From contig CAYQCE010000040.1 in assembly GCA_964415885.1 (NCBI GenBank), forward strand, positions 1 to 33,911: 33,911 bases of DNA, written 5' to 3'. Numbering within the stretch: position 1 is the stretch's first letter; every line of letters starts with the position of its first letter. Both the position numbers and the translations under genes were made by a program. A model generated the notes under the pieces. That model worked only from the letters and a program-made list of their open reading frames with translations. It had not been told where the DNA came from and ran no database searches. Source of the stretch: CAYQCE01 sp964415885 (GTDB lineage: Bacteria > Zixibacteria > MSB-5A5 > JAABVY01 > JAHJOQ01). Positions 24,398 to 31,596 of this stretch are shown in pieces.

Positions 24398-25618
24398 ATG
24401 CCGCTCAAGAAAGTCATTATCGAGCCGTCCGATGCACTCCGTAAGCTGCCGTCCCAGCATGGTTCCGAGCTGGACGGTCTCCGTAAACGCCTCGCAGGCA
24501 GAGGCATACGAACGGTCGATCTCGGTAGAATCGCTCCGCCCATTCCAAAGCTCGTTCACGAAAAGCTGAAGGCAATGCCCTCGCTCGAGCCCATATCCGG
24601 AAACAAGGGTGCGGACGTGGAGCGAAGACTCAAAGAGAAGATTTCTGATTGGTTGTACTCACGATTCCAGGTACGATTCGAGCCAGAGACGGAGATCCTG
24701 CTCACTACCGGCAATACTCCGGGCGTATATCATTCATTCCACGCCTTCCTCGACCGTGGAGATCAAGCGTATGTCCCCGATCCGGCGTTTTCGCTATACC
24801 GATCCTCGGCTCTGTCAGCCGGGGCAGAGGTCGAAAGCTACGAAGTCACACCCCGAACCGACTTTCTTCCAAATCTCGACAGGCTCGCCGATGCTTCCTC
24901 GGCTCGTGCACGGATTATCCTTGTCAACTACCCACACAACCCGACATCCGCAGCCGCTGATGAAACATTCTACGATCGCCTGGTCCGATTCGCACGCAAG
25001 AACAACTTACTCATAATTTCGGACGCAGTCTACAATACACAGATATGGGAACGGTATGCGCACCCCGCGGTCATCGCCACAGACGATGCGAAGTATAGCG
25101 CGATCGAGTTATTCACATTCTCCTTTATGTACAATTTTCCGATGCTCAAGCTCGGATTCGCCGTTGGATGCAGGGATTTCCTGTTGCCGCTCGCGAAGCT
25201 AATGCGGCTGTTCAACAGCAGACCGTCAGGGTATGATCTCCAGGTCGGCGACTACCTGATGGACTCATGCGACGAAATATGCGACAGCGTCGGAGAGTTT
25301 ATCGGGTCCAACCGTCGGCGTTTCGACAACGGACTCCGCAAGCTCGGTTGGGAACTGCAACCCTCCCACTCTTCACCATTCGTCTGGGTCAAACTGCCGA
25401 GGAGACGTCTTTCCCTCAATTTCTGCCGCATGCTCATGAAACGAACCGGAGTGCTTACTCTACCAGGCAGATCATTCGGTGAGAACGGAGAGGGTTTCAT
25501 GCGGATTTCTCTTTCGGTGCCGGAACTCGATATCGACGAGGCGGCGTCACGAATCCTGGAACATTCCCGCTTCTATCAGCGTCGGTACAAAAGCGCGAGG
25601 AGCGAAACGAATGAGTGA
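24398..25618 (+). CDS. Aminotransferase class I/II fold protein (DapL-like) lacking the PLP lysine
   Basis: 406 residues. The sequence follows the LL-diaminopimelate/DapC-type aminotransferase pattern: ILLTTGNTPGVYHSF (100-114), PDPAFSLY (127-134), FLPNLDRL (156-163), VNYPHNPTS (176-184), SDAVY (208-212) and a late RISLS. The active-site block normally reads HSLSKTYNMTGWRIGFAVG; here it is FTFSFMYNFPMLKLGFAVG (239-257). The register is unambiguous, so the Schiff-base Lys is Phe243 (TTT, 25124-25126) and the phosphate-binding Arg is Lys251. A single base error cannot turn AAA/AAG into TTT. The reading frame is intact, so it is maintained as a protein but cannot be an ordinary transaminase. It starts 1 nt after the aldolase gene and overlaps folB by 8 nt. 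Role unknown: pseudoenzyme, regulator or altered chemistry. Confidence 0.88.
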   Translation: MPLKKVIIEPSDALRKLPSQHGSELDGLRKRLAGRGIRTVDLGRIAPPIPKLVHEKLKAMPSLEPISGNKGADVERRLKEKISDWLYSRFQVRFEPETEILLTTGNTPGVYHSFHAFLDRGDQAYVPDPAFSLYRSSALSAGAEVESYEVTPRTDFLPNLDRLADASSARARIILVNYPHNPTSAAADETFYDRLVRFARKNNLLIISDAVYNTQIWERYAHPAVIATDDAKYSAIELFTFSFMYNFPMLKLGFAVGCRDFLLPLAKLMRLFNSRPSGYDLQVGDYLMDSCDEICDSVGEFIGSNRRRFDNGLRKLGWELQPSHSSPFVWVKLPRRRLSLNFCRMLMKRTGVLTLPGRSFGENGEGFMRISLSVPELDIDEAASRILEHSRFYQRRYKSARSETNE

Positions 25619-25967
25619 CATAATCAGACTGCACAACATGATGTTTTACGGATATCATGGCGTATCACCGGCCGAAAAGGAAACCGGGCGTCGTTTCGAA
25701 GTCGATCTCGAGTTGCACGTCAATACCCGGGACGCTTCCAAATCCGATAAACTCACCGATACGGTCAACTATAAGGAGGTCTACCTTACGGTAGAAGAGA
25801 TCCTCTCACGCGAGCACTTCGCCCTTCTGGAGACAATTTCCGAAAGACTCGCGGACGCGATACTCGAAAGATACGCAGTCAAGAGCGTAACGGTGCGTGT
25901 AAGAAAGAAAATCCCGCCGATCCCCGGAAATCTCGACCATATCGAGGTAGAGATAACCCGCCCATAG
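25611..25967 (+). CDS. folB: Dihydroneopterin aldolase
   Basis: 118 residues, the usual FolB size. It converts 7,8-dihydroneopterin to 6-hydroxymethyl-dihydropterin and glycolaldehyde in folate synthesis. Seen motifs: YGYHGVSPAEKETGRRFEVD with Glu22, TVNYKEVY with the conserved Tyr, and the late VRVRKKIPPIPGN containing the catalytic Lys (Lys-Ile here where Lys-Pro is common). The ATG at 25611 is preceded by GAGGAGCG and overlaps the upstream gene's stop by 8 nt; an in-frame upstream start at 25479 adds 44 unrelated residues. FolK follows after 51 nt. Confidence 0.95.
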   Translation: MSDIIRLHNMMFYGYHGVSPAEKETGRRFEVDLELHVNTRDASKSDKLTDTVNYKEVYLTVEEILSREHFALLETISERLADAILERYAVKSVTVRVRKKIPPIPGNLDHIEVEITRP

Positions 25968-25983
25968 TCCGCCCGATCACAGC

Positions 25984-26012
25984 TTGACAAACAGGTCCAA
26001 AAAGTTTAATTG
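25984..26012 (+). promoter_or_regulatory. Candidate internal promoter before folK
   Basis: TTGACA at 25984-25989, a 17-nt spacer and TAATTG at 26007-26012 (weak -10). The folK ATG at 26019 is 7 nt past the -10 and has no Shine-Dalgarno, the same arrangement as at 23726-23761, suggesting a leaderless internal transcript. Confidence 0.35.
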
Positions 26013-26018
26013 ACGTTA

Positions 26019-26543
26019 ATGCAAAGTCAGACAGTCTACTTAGGTCTCGGCTCCAACATCGGAGACCGGTTGAAATATCTCCAGGGAGCCATCGTCGAAC
26101 TCGCAAACCTCGATGACGTTGAGATGCGCCGAGTGTCCCCGGTCTATCAGACGGAGCCGATCGGATACGAGGCCCAGGATGATTTCTATAACCTCGTCGC
26201 CGAGATTGAGACGACGCTCGCACCGCCTGCTCTGCTCGAAAAGATAATGGAGATTGAGGAGAAGCTTGGCCGGACCCGGACCGACCACAAGGGTCCTCGC
26301 ACAATAGACATTGATATATTGCTGTTTGGCGATATAGTGATCGAAGAATACAGGCTGACGGTACCGCATCCACGAATGATGTTGCGTGAGTTCGTGCTCA
26401 GACCATTGTCGGATATCGACCCGGACATTAGAATACCGACGGTCAATGTCTCGGTGGCGGAAGCCCTGAGCGAAGTCGAAGGCGAAAAACGTGTGGATCG
26501 CATTGCGAAGAGAATCGAGATAGACGAGTCGGTGGATGAGTGA
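26019..26543 (+). CDS. folK: Hydroxymethyl-dihydropterin pyrophosphokinase
   Basis: 174 residues. FolK transfers pyrophosphate from ATP to 6-hydroxymethyl-dihydropterin, the step after FolB. Motifs: YLGLGSNIGDR at the N-terminus, PVYQTEPIG (41-49), FYNLV (56-60) and the signature GPRTIDIDILLFGD (92-105) with the two metal-binding Asp97 and Asp99, then VPHPRM. I start at the ATG at 26019 because it begins the core fold; a TTG at 26010 would add three residues. No Shine-Dalgarno is visible. The last 8 nt overlap the deoxynucleoside kinase gene; folK beside a deoxynucleoside kinase is a pairing I know from Bacteroidetes-type genomes. Confidence 0.95.
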   Translation: MQSQTVYLGLGSNIGDRLKYLQGAIVELANLDDVEMRRVSPVYQTEPIGYEAQDDFYNLVAEIETTLAPPALLEKIMEIEEKLGRTRTDHKGPRTIDIDILLFGDIVIEEYRLTVPHPRMMLREFVLRPLSDIDPDIRIPTVNVSVAEALSEVEGEKRVDRIAKRIEIDESVDE

Positions 26544-27186
26544 CTACAGATACATAGCGGTAGAAGGACCCATTGGAGTCGGAAAGACGAGTTTCGCAAA
26601 GACACTCGCGGACGCTCTCCCCGCACATCTGATGCTCGAGAACTCGGAGGAGAACCCGTTTCTGCCGGAATTCTACCGCAATCGGAGCAAGCTCGCTCTG
26701 CAGACTCAGCTTTACTTTCTCGTGTCGAGATACCAGCAGCAGACCAGGCTCCTGACACACGATCTCTTCATGCAGCGGATTGTCACCGATTACACTTTTG
26801 ATAAGGACCGTCTCTTTGCACAGATCAACTTGAATGATCGCGAGATGTACCTGTACGACAAGATTTCGGAGTTGATGTCGCGTTCGCTGCCGCAGCCTGA
26901 CCTCGTGATTTACCTTCAGGCCTCGACAGAAAATCTCCTGGCGCGTATACACAAGCGCGGGATACCATACGAGAAGAGCATCGACGCGGCATATCTAACC
27001 GAACTCAACGAAGCATACAATTTTTTCTTTTTCAACTACGACAAAGGGCCGCTCCTGGTCGTGCAAACCGACGAAATAGACTTCGTTAAGAACAGAGATG
27101 ACTTCGAGGACCTTCTGGCCCAGTTGTCAAAACCGATAAAAGGTACTCACTACTATATTCCGCCCGGACGGTCATTTCTTGATTAG
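26536..27186 (+). CDS. Deoxynucleoside kinase (dGK/dAK type)
   Basis: 216 residues. P-loop GPIGVGKTS (11-19), ENSEENPFLPEFY near the substrate pocket (35-47), DYTFDKDRLFA (85-95) in the place of the DRS-type motif, LVIYLQAS, and the lid-like LLARIHKRGIPYEK with arginines. These fit the deoxyguanosine/deoxyadenosine kinase family, which salvages purine deoxynucleosides to monophosphates with ATP. Sequence alone does not fix purine versus pyrimidine preference. The ATG overlaps the folK stop region by 8 nt; panB follows 3 nt after the stop. Its place between folate and pantothenate genes is compatible with a nucleotide/cofactor operon. Confidence 0.92.
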   Translation: MSDYRYIAVEGPIGVGKTSFAKTLADALPAHLMLENSEENPFLPEFYRNRSKLALQTQLYFLVSRYQQQTRLLTHDLFMQRIVTDYTFDKDRLFAQINLNDREMYLYDKISELMSRSLPQPDLVIYLQASTENLLARIHKRGIPYEKSIDAAYLTELNEAYNFFFFNYDKGPLLVVQTDEIDFVKNRDDFEDLLAQLSKPIKGTHYYIPPGRSFLD

Positions 27187-27189
27187 CCT

Positions 27190-27990
27190 ATGACTACACG
27201 AAACACGATTCGAGATATCAGAAAGAGGAAGAAGGACGGTGTCAAGCAGGTATGGCTGACCGCGTACGACTTCTACACGGCACGCTGCCTTGATGAATCC
27301 GGAGTCGACGGTCTCCTCGTGGGCGACAGCCTGAATATGGTAATCTACGGTCATCCGAACACCCTTTCGCTCACGCTCGAACAGTCACTCCTCCACACAG
27401 AGGCTGTCGTGAGGGGCACGGACAAGGCAATGGTTATCGGCGATATGCCGTTTATGACATACCAGCAATCCGTGTCAACCGCCGTAGAAAATGCCGGGCG
27501 CTATCTCAAGGAAGCGGGAGCCTCCGGGATCAAGCTCGAAGGAGGGTTGGAGATGGCACCCACAATCAGACGAATTGTAGAATGCGGGATACCGGTGATG
27601 GGACATATCGGCCTTACTCCTCAGTCTATCAATAAGTTCAGCGGATATCGCGTGCAGGGCAAGGCGGCCGACTCGAAGAGCTATCTGATGGAATCAGCCG
27701 AGGCTCTCAGAGATGCGGGCTGTTTCGCGATCGTGCTCGAAGCTATGATATCGGATATAGCAGCCGAAATCACGATAGCGATCGACATACCGACTATCGG
27801 GATCGGCGCCGGTCCCGATGTCGACGGGCAGATCCTCGTAATAAACGACATTATGGGCTCAGACGAGGAATTCGAGGCCCGGTTCGTGCGGAAGTACTTC
27901 AATCTCGCGGCGAAAATCCGTGAGGTCGGAAAACAGTTCGTGGATGATGTCAAGTCCGGCGACTATCCCTCAAAGGACGAAACCTACTGA
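27190..27990 (+). CDS. panB: 3-methyl-2-oxobutanoate hydroxymethyltransferase
   Basis: 266 residues, family-typical. PanB adds the one-carbon unit of 5,10-methylene-tetrahydrofolate to alpha-ketoisovalerate, forming ketopantoate, so it depends on the folate made by the upstream genes. Metal ligands are in VGDSLNM (Asp) and IGDMPFMTY (Asp); KLEGG holds the substrate Lys, and the catalytic Glu is in IVLEAM. TPQSIN and IGIGAGPDVDGQILVI are intact. The stop overlaps the panC start by one base (TGATG). Confidence 0.96.
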   Translation: MTTRNTIRDIRKRKKDGVKQVWLTAYDFYTARCLDESGVDGLLVGDSLNMVIYGHPNTLSLTLEQSLLHTEAVVRGTDKAMVIGDMPFMTYQQSVSTAVENAGRYLKEAGASGIKLEGGLEMAPTIRRIVECGIPVMGHIGLTPQSINKFSGYRVQGKAADSKSYLMESAEALRDAGCFAIVLEAMISDIAAEITIAIDIPTIGIGAGPDVDGQILVINDIMGSDEEFEARFVRKYFNLAAKIREVGKQFVDDVKSGDYPSKDETY

Positions 27991-28895
27991 TGCAGACGAT
28001 CAAGTCGATCATAAACATGCAGAAAACGGTCCACAAGCACAGACTGAGCGGCGACAAGATCGTTCTGGTTCCGACCATGGGTGCATTCCACGAGGGACAT
28101 CTTTCGCTGATTCGCAAGGCCAAGAAAGCCGGCGATGTGATCGTCGTTTCACTGTTCGTGAATCCCACCCAGTTTGGCGAGAATGAGGACTTGAGCAAGT
28201 ACCCCCGCAGCTTGAAGCAGGACAAGGAGATGGCAAAAGGGCTCGGAGTGAGTTATCTCTTTTTACCAACGCCGAAGACGATGTATCCGGAGGGGTTCTC
28301 GACATGGGTAGAGGTCGAGCGGATCACGAAAGTGCTCGAAGGCAAGTCGCGACCGTCCCATTTCAAGGGCGTCACGACCATCGTAGCCAAACTGTTCAAC
28401 ATCGTTCAGCCCGATATCGCGATCTTCGGCCAGAAGGATGCCCAGCAGGCCGCAGTGATAAAGAAAATGGTTGACGATCTCAACATCCCGGTCAAAATCG
28501 TTCTCGCGCCTGTTGTCCGCGAGCATTCCGGACTCGCTATGTCGTCCCGCAACAGATACTTCAATACGGAACAACGTCTGCGTGCCTCGTGTATCTACAA
28601 CGGACTCAGGAAGGGACTCGATCTGATAGGCGGCGGGGAAACCGATCCCCGAACTGTGGCAGCCGAGGTCAAAAAAGAGATCAACTCGACTCCCGGAGTG
28701 AAGGTAGACTACGTTTCAATCAATGACCCCGGGGATTTCAGCAGGGTCAAGACAATAGAGCGGGAAGTTCTGATTCTCGTGGCGGCCGAACTTGACGGCA
28801 TCAGATTGATTGACAATCTTAGAGCCCGGCCTGGACAGCCGAAGGACAGGACGAACACAAGAGCACCGAGGAAAAGAGGTCGACGAAGAAGATAG
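27990..28895 (+). CDS. panC: Pantothenate synthetase
   Basis: 301 residues. PanC condenses pantoate with beta-alanine using ATP. Motifs: PTMGAFHEGHLSLI with the HxGH nucleotide-binding signature, FVNPTQFGENEDLSKYPR, FGQKDAQQ, and SGLAMSSRN, the KMSKS-like loop. Compared with typical members (~280) it ends in an extra, strongly basic tail of about 20 residues finishing RAPRKRGRRRR, which could bind nucleic acid or simply be a drifting C-terminus. Its start overlaps panB by one base, and panD begins 4 nt after its stop. Confidence 0.95.
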   Translation: MQTIKSIINMQKTVHKHRLSGDKIVLVPTMGAFHEGHLSLIRKAKKAGDVIVVSLFVNPTQFGENEDLSKYPRSLKQDKEMAKGLGVSYLFLPTPKTMYPEGFSTWVEVERITKVLEGKSRPSHFKGVTTIVAKLFNIVQPDIAIFGQKDAQQAAVIKKMVDDLNIPVKIVLAPVVREHSGLAMSSRNRYFNTEQRLRASCIYNGLRKGLDLIGGGETDPRTVAAEVKKEINSTPGVKVDYVSINDPGDFSRVKTIEREVLILVAAELDGIRLIDNLRARPGQPKDRTNTRAPRKRGRRRR

Positions 28896-28899
28896 TGTT

Positions 28900-29274
28900 A
28901 TGAAAGACCAGCAGTACATAGAGATGTGCAGAGCCAAAATTCACCGGGCGACGGTAACCCAGGCGGATCTCGAGTACGAAGGCTCTATCACAATAGATCC
29001 CGATCTGTTGGATGCCTCCGGGATCCTCCCATACGAAAAAGTGCAAGTTCTGAACCTGAACACGGGCCACCGAATCGAGACCTACGTCATCGTGGGAGAG
29101 CAAGGCTCCGGTGTAATCTGCCTCAACGGTCCGGCGGCGAGACTCGGCGCGAAAGGCGACGAGGTTATCATCATAGCTTATTCGCTTATGCCCGAAGAGG
29201 ATGCAAGAAGGCACGAACCGAAGATCGTCATGGTTGACAAAAAGAACAGGGTGAAAGATGTCGAGAGTCTATAG
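28900..29274 (+). CDS. panD: Aspartate 1-decarboxylase (pyruvoyl-dependent)
   Basis: 124 residues from the ATG at 28900; an upstream in-frame start at 28810 would lie inside panC. PanD makes beta-alanine for PanC. The self-cleavage site Gly28-Ser29 (EYEGSITID) that creates the pyruvoyl group is present, as are Lys13 (RAKIHRA), the ETYVI segment with Tyr62, and NGPAARL. No separate maturation factor (PanM/PanZ) is seen, as expected outside gamma-proteobacteria. The 3' end overlaps the next gene by 17 nt. With panB and panC this completes three of the pantothenate enzymes; ketopantoate reductase (panE) is not in the window. Confidence 0.95.
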   Translation: MKDQQYIEMCRAKIHRATVTQADLEYEGSITIDPDLLDASGILPYEKVQVLNLNTGHRIETYVIVGEQGSGVICLNGPAARLGAKGDEVIIIAYSLMPEEDARRHEPKIVMVDKKNRVKDVESL

Positions 29275-30010
29275 GCCACTGGCAGCGATAGTACTGGCGG
29301 CAGGCAAGGGAAAACGTATGAAATCCGATCTTCCCAAGGTGCTTCATGAGGTCGCCGGAAAACCGATGGTTCAGCATGTAATCGACACACTGCGCAAACT
29401 CGAAATAGAGAAGATAGTTGTGGTGATCGGTCACGGCGCTGATCTCGTCCGCGAGAAACTCGCGGACTCCGACGTCGAATTCGTCGAACAGAAAGAGCAG
29501 CTCGGAACCGGGCATGCTGTGCAGATGGCAAGAAACTCGCTGGAGGATTTCGACGGTGACGTCGTCGTACTGGCCGGAGATGTCCCTCTTCTGCGTGCCG
29601 AGACAATCACGGAACTGGTGCGCGAGCACCGCCGAACCGAGGCGGTCGGAACGGTCTTGACGGCAGAACTGCCGGATCCGACGGGCTACGGACGGATCGT
29701 GCGCGACAGCGACAACATGATATTGAAAATCGTCGAGCACAAAGACGCAAGTGAAGATGAGAAGAAGATTGCCGAAATAAATACGGGGACGTTCGTTTTC
29801 AACAGGTCTTCACTGTTCGAGGCCCTCGATAAGGTCGATAACAAGAACAAACAGGGCGAGTATTACCTGACCGACGTGATGCAAATCTTTCAGGACCAGC
29901 GACTTCCAACGGCAGGCTTCTGTGTGTCGGATTATCGGGAGACACTCGGAGTCAATTCACGGGAACAGTTGGACGAAATCGAAAGTATATACAAATCCGA
30001 ATTGACTTGA
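29258..30010 (+). CDS. glmU: GlmU-type UDP-N-acetylglucosamine pyrophosphorylase, single domain
   Basis: 250 residues. The nucleotidyltransferase signature LAAGKGKRMKSDLPKVLH (13-30) with AGKPMVQHV, EQLGTGHAV, AGDVPLL (metal Asp), GYGRIV, EINTGTFVF and a late YYLTDV matches the GlmU uridyltransferase domain. The second half of bifunctional GlmU, the left-handed beta-helix acetyltransferase (~200 residues), is absent and the gene stops naturally. The cell must therefore supply glucosamine-1-phosphate acetylation elsewhere, or this enzyme makes a different UDP-sugar. The ATG overlaps panD by 17 nt. Confidence 0.88.
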   Translation: MSRVYRPLAAIVLAAGKGKRMKSDLPKVLHEVAGKPMVQHVIDTLRKLEIEKIVVVIGHGADLVREKLADSDVEFVEQKEQLGTGHAVQMARNSLEDFDGDVVVLAGDVPLLRAETITELVREHRRTEAVGTVLTAELPDPTGYGRIVRDSDNMILKIVEHKDASEDEKKIAEINTGTFVFNRSSLFEALDKVDNKNKQGEYYLTDVMQIFQDQRLPTAGFCVSDYRETLGVNSREQLDEIESIYKSELT

Positions 30011-30064
30011 CAAAAATTGAACAAGTCATTACTTGATTCGTATAGACTTGCAGGAGACAGGTTT

Positions 30065-30577
30065 ATGATGATAAGGGCTGCAATACTGACAGGGCTTTTT
30101 CTTTTGGTCTCATCGTTTGCGATCGTAGCGGGCGATTCGCCGGTCCGTAGTGAATCGTATCTGGCCGGTCAATCCGAGAAGCCCAGCACCACAGATTACA
30201 TAGGGACGAGCCGCGTCGACAGCAAGTTTTCACTGTTCGATCCAAACAGGTTTAATATGCAGCATTCGTATTCTATAATGTACAGCTCCTGGGGCGGCCA
30301 TGGCCAGACCATCGGACTGTATACGAACGAGATAAGCTACAGCCTCTCTCGCTCGATCGATGTCAATGTGGCGCTCGGATGGCTGCATCAACCAACGGAA
30401 ATCATGGGTAATAGTGAACGAGGGGTCACCGATTACGGTCAGATTCTGCCGAATGTCCAGTTCAAGTATCAGCCTTCCGACAAGTTCAAGCTTATGATAA
30501 GCTATGAGACTCTGCCGGGGGCATTTCCGGAGACCCGGGAACGATACTACTGGCCGACTAGTCGGTTCTCGCGTTAA
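30065..30577 (+). CDS. Small exported protein of unknown function
   Basis: 170 residues from the ATG at 30065 (a second ATG follows at 30068), preceded by AGGAG about 10 nt upstream. A signal peptide is clear: MMIRAAILTGLFLLVSSFAIVAGD. The mature part contains amphipathic, aromatic-rich strands (NMQHSYSIMYSSWGGHGQTI, NEISYSLSRSIDVNVALGW, NVQFKYQPSDKFKLMISYE) like a few strands of an outer-membrane barrel, but it is too short for a full barrel unless oligomeric. The pattern suggests an outer-membrane-associated protein. I do not recognise a family. It lies 54 nt after glmU and 27 nt before the LytR_C gene. A TTGACA at 30007-30012 might give it its own promoter, but no good -10 follows. Confidence 0.72.
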   Translation: MMIRAAILTGLFLLVSSFAIVAGDSPVRSESYLAGQSEKPSTTDYIGTSRVDSKFSLFDPNRFNMQHSYSIMYSSWGGHGQTIGLYTNEISYSLSRSIDVNVALGWLHQPTEIMGNSERGVTDYGQILPNVQFKYQPSDKFKLMISYETLPGAFPETRERYYWPTSRFSR

Positions 30578-30604
30578 ACCCGGCACTCGCCGAACAACCT
30601 GAAT

Positions 30605-31123
30605 ATGTCCAGAAGAAAACGAAGCCAAATTCCGCCACACAAACTGTATCAAACGCGGATTACGCCTCAGCCCAGCAGGAAGTTGAACTACCTGATCGGG
30701 TTGCTCTCTCTCGTGGTGTTGATATTCGCGTCATCGACGGTACTCAAGATTGTGCAGGGCGAGACACACAGCCTTCCGATACAGAACTCGTACCTCCGGG
30801 TGCAGGTTCTCAACGGCTGCGGGATTCCGAAAGCCGCCGCGAATATGGGACAGATAATAAAAAGGCTCGATGTCGACAATGTTGATGTTGATGTTATTGA
30901 CGAGGACAACTTTGACACGTTCGATATATCCGAAACTATGATACTGGCACGGGACGAGCGTGCACATGCAGAAGCAGTGCGTATTGGCGAGATGATCGGG
31001 ATTCATCCCGACAATGTTGTCGTCCAGCCGCTTGACGACAACTATCTGAGTCTTGACCTGACGATCATAGTCGGAAAAGACTTCGAGACCATCGCGAACC
31101 GTGCCGGCGCAATCACTGAATGA
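30605..31123 (+). CDS. LytR_C domain membrane protein
   Basis: 172 residues. A basic cytoplasmic N-terminus (1-26) precedes one membrane segment (~27-47: LNYLIGLLSLVVLIFASST) and an external LytR C-terminal-type domain beginning LRVQVLNGCGIPKAAANMG (64-82) and ending LDLTIIVGKDF. In other bacteria this domain follows LCP (LytR-CpsA-Psr) enzymes that attach polymers to peptidoglycan; here no LCP catalytic domain is present. The next gene is rsfS, an association I know also from LytR/LCP genes elsewhere. Function of free LytR_C proteins is unclear. Confidence 0.85.
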   Translation: MSRRKRSQIPPHKLYQTRITPQPSRKLNYLIGLLSLVVLIFASSTVLKIVQGETHSLPIQNSYLRVQVLNGCGIPKAAANMGQIIKRLDVDNVDVDVIDEDNFDTFDISETMILARDERAHAEAVRIGEMIGIHPDNVVVQPLDDNYLSLDLTIIVGKDFETIANRAGAITE

Positions 31124-31167
31124 CGCCACTGTGAGTTACTTATTCGGAAAGGAGTCCAGCTTCTAAA

Positions 31168-31518
31168 TTGGCCCAGACTTCACACGAGCTTGCTCGCCTC
31201 GCAGGCAAATTTGCCCTTGACAAACTCGCCACCGATGTAGTAATACTCGATCTACGAGAGCTCACCTCGGTCACGGACTTCTTCGTGATCTGTTCCGGAT
31301 CGGCGGATATTCACGTTAAGGCCATTGCGGAGAATATCAAGGATGGCATGACGGATCAAGACCAGAAACCATGGCACATCGAAGGCGCAGGGTTCGGAAG
31401 CTGGATACTCATGGATTTCGTTGATGTAGTCGTACACGTGTTTTTGAAAGAGAAGAGAGATTATTATGCGCTCGAGAGATTGTGGGGCGATGCACCGGTA
31501 GAGAAATTAGAGGAGTAG
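31168..31518 (+). CDS. rsfS: Ribosomal silencing factor RsfS
   Basis: 116 residues, the family size. RsfS binds ribosomal protein uL14 on the 50S subunit and blocks subunit joining during starvation. The family pattern is clear: ILDLRELTSVTDFFVICSG (27-45), KPWHIEGAGFGSWILMDFVDVVVHVF, and YYALERLWGDA. The start is a TTG at 31168, with AAGGAG about 13 nt upstream; no ATG or GTG lies closer. It follows the LytR_C gene by 44 nt and precedes rho by 78 nt. Confidence 0.95.
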   Translation: MAQTSHELARLAGKFALDKLATDVVILDLRELTSVTDFFVICSGSADIHVKAIAENIKDGMTDQDQKPWHIEGAGFGSWILMDFVDVVVHVFLKEKRDYYALERLWGDAPVEKLEE

Positions 31519-31596
31519 CTGACACTGCACTGAATCCTCGTATCCCCCACTGGAAACGCAATTTCATCATTCCATAAAATAGAATAGGAAAGTACA

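Noticed and set aside
24398..25618. Loss of the PLP lysine as a sequencing error
   Set aside because: AAA/AAG to TTT needs two or three substitutions in one codon, flanking residues also deviate (SLSK to TFSF, Arg to Lys), and the frame is intact.
30007..30035. Promoter before the small exported protein
   Set aside because: A perfect TTGACA is present, but no acceptable -10 follows at 16-18 nt, so I do not list it as a feature.
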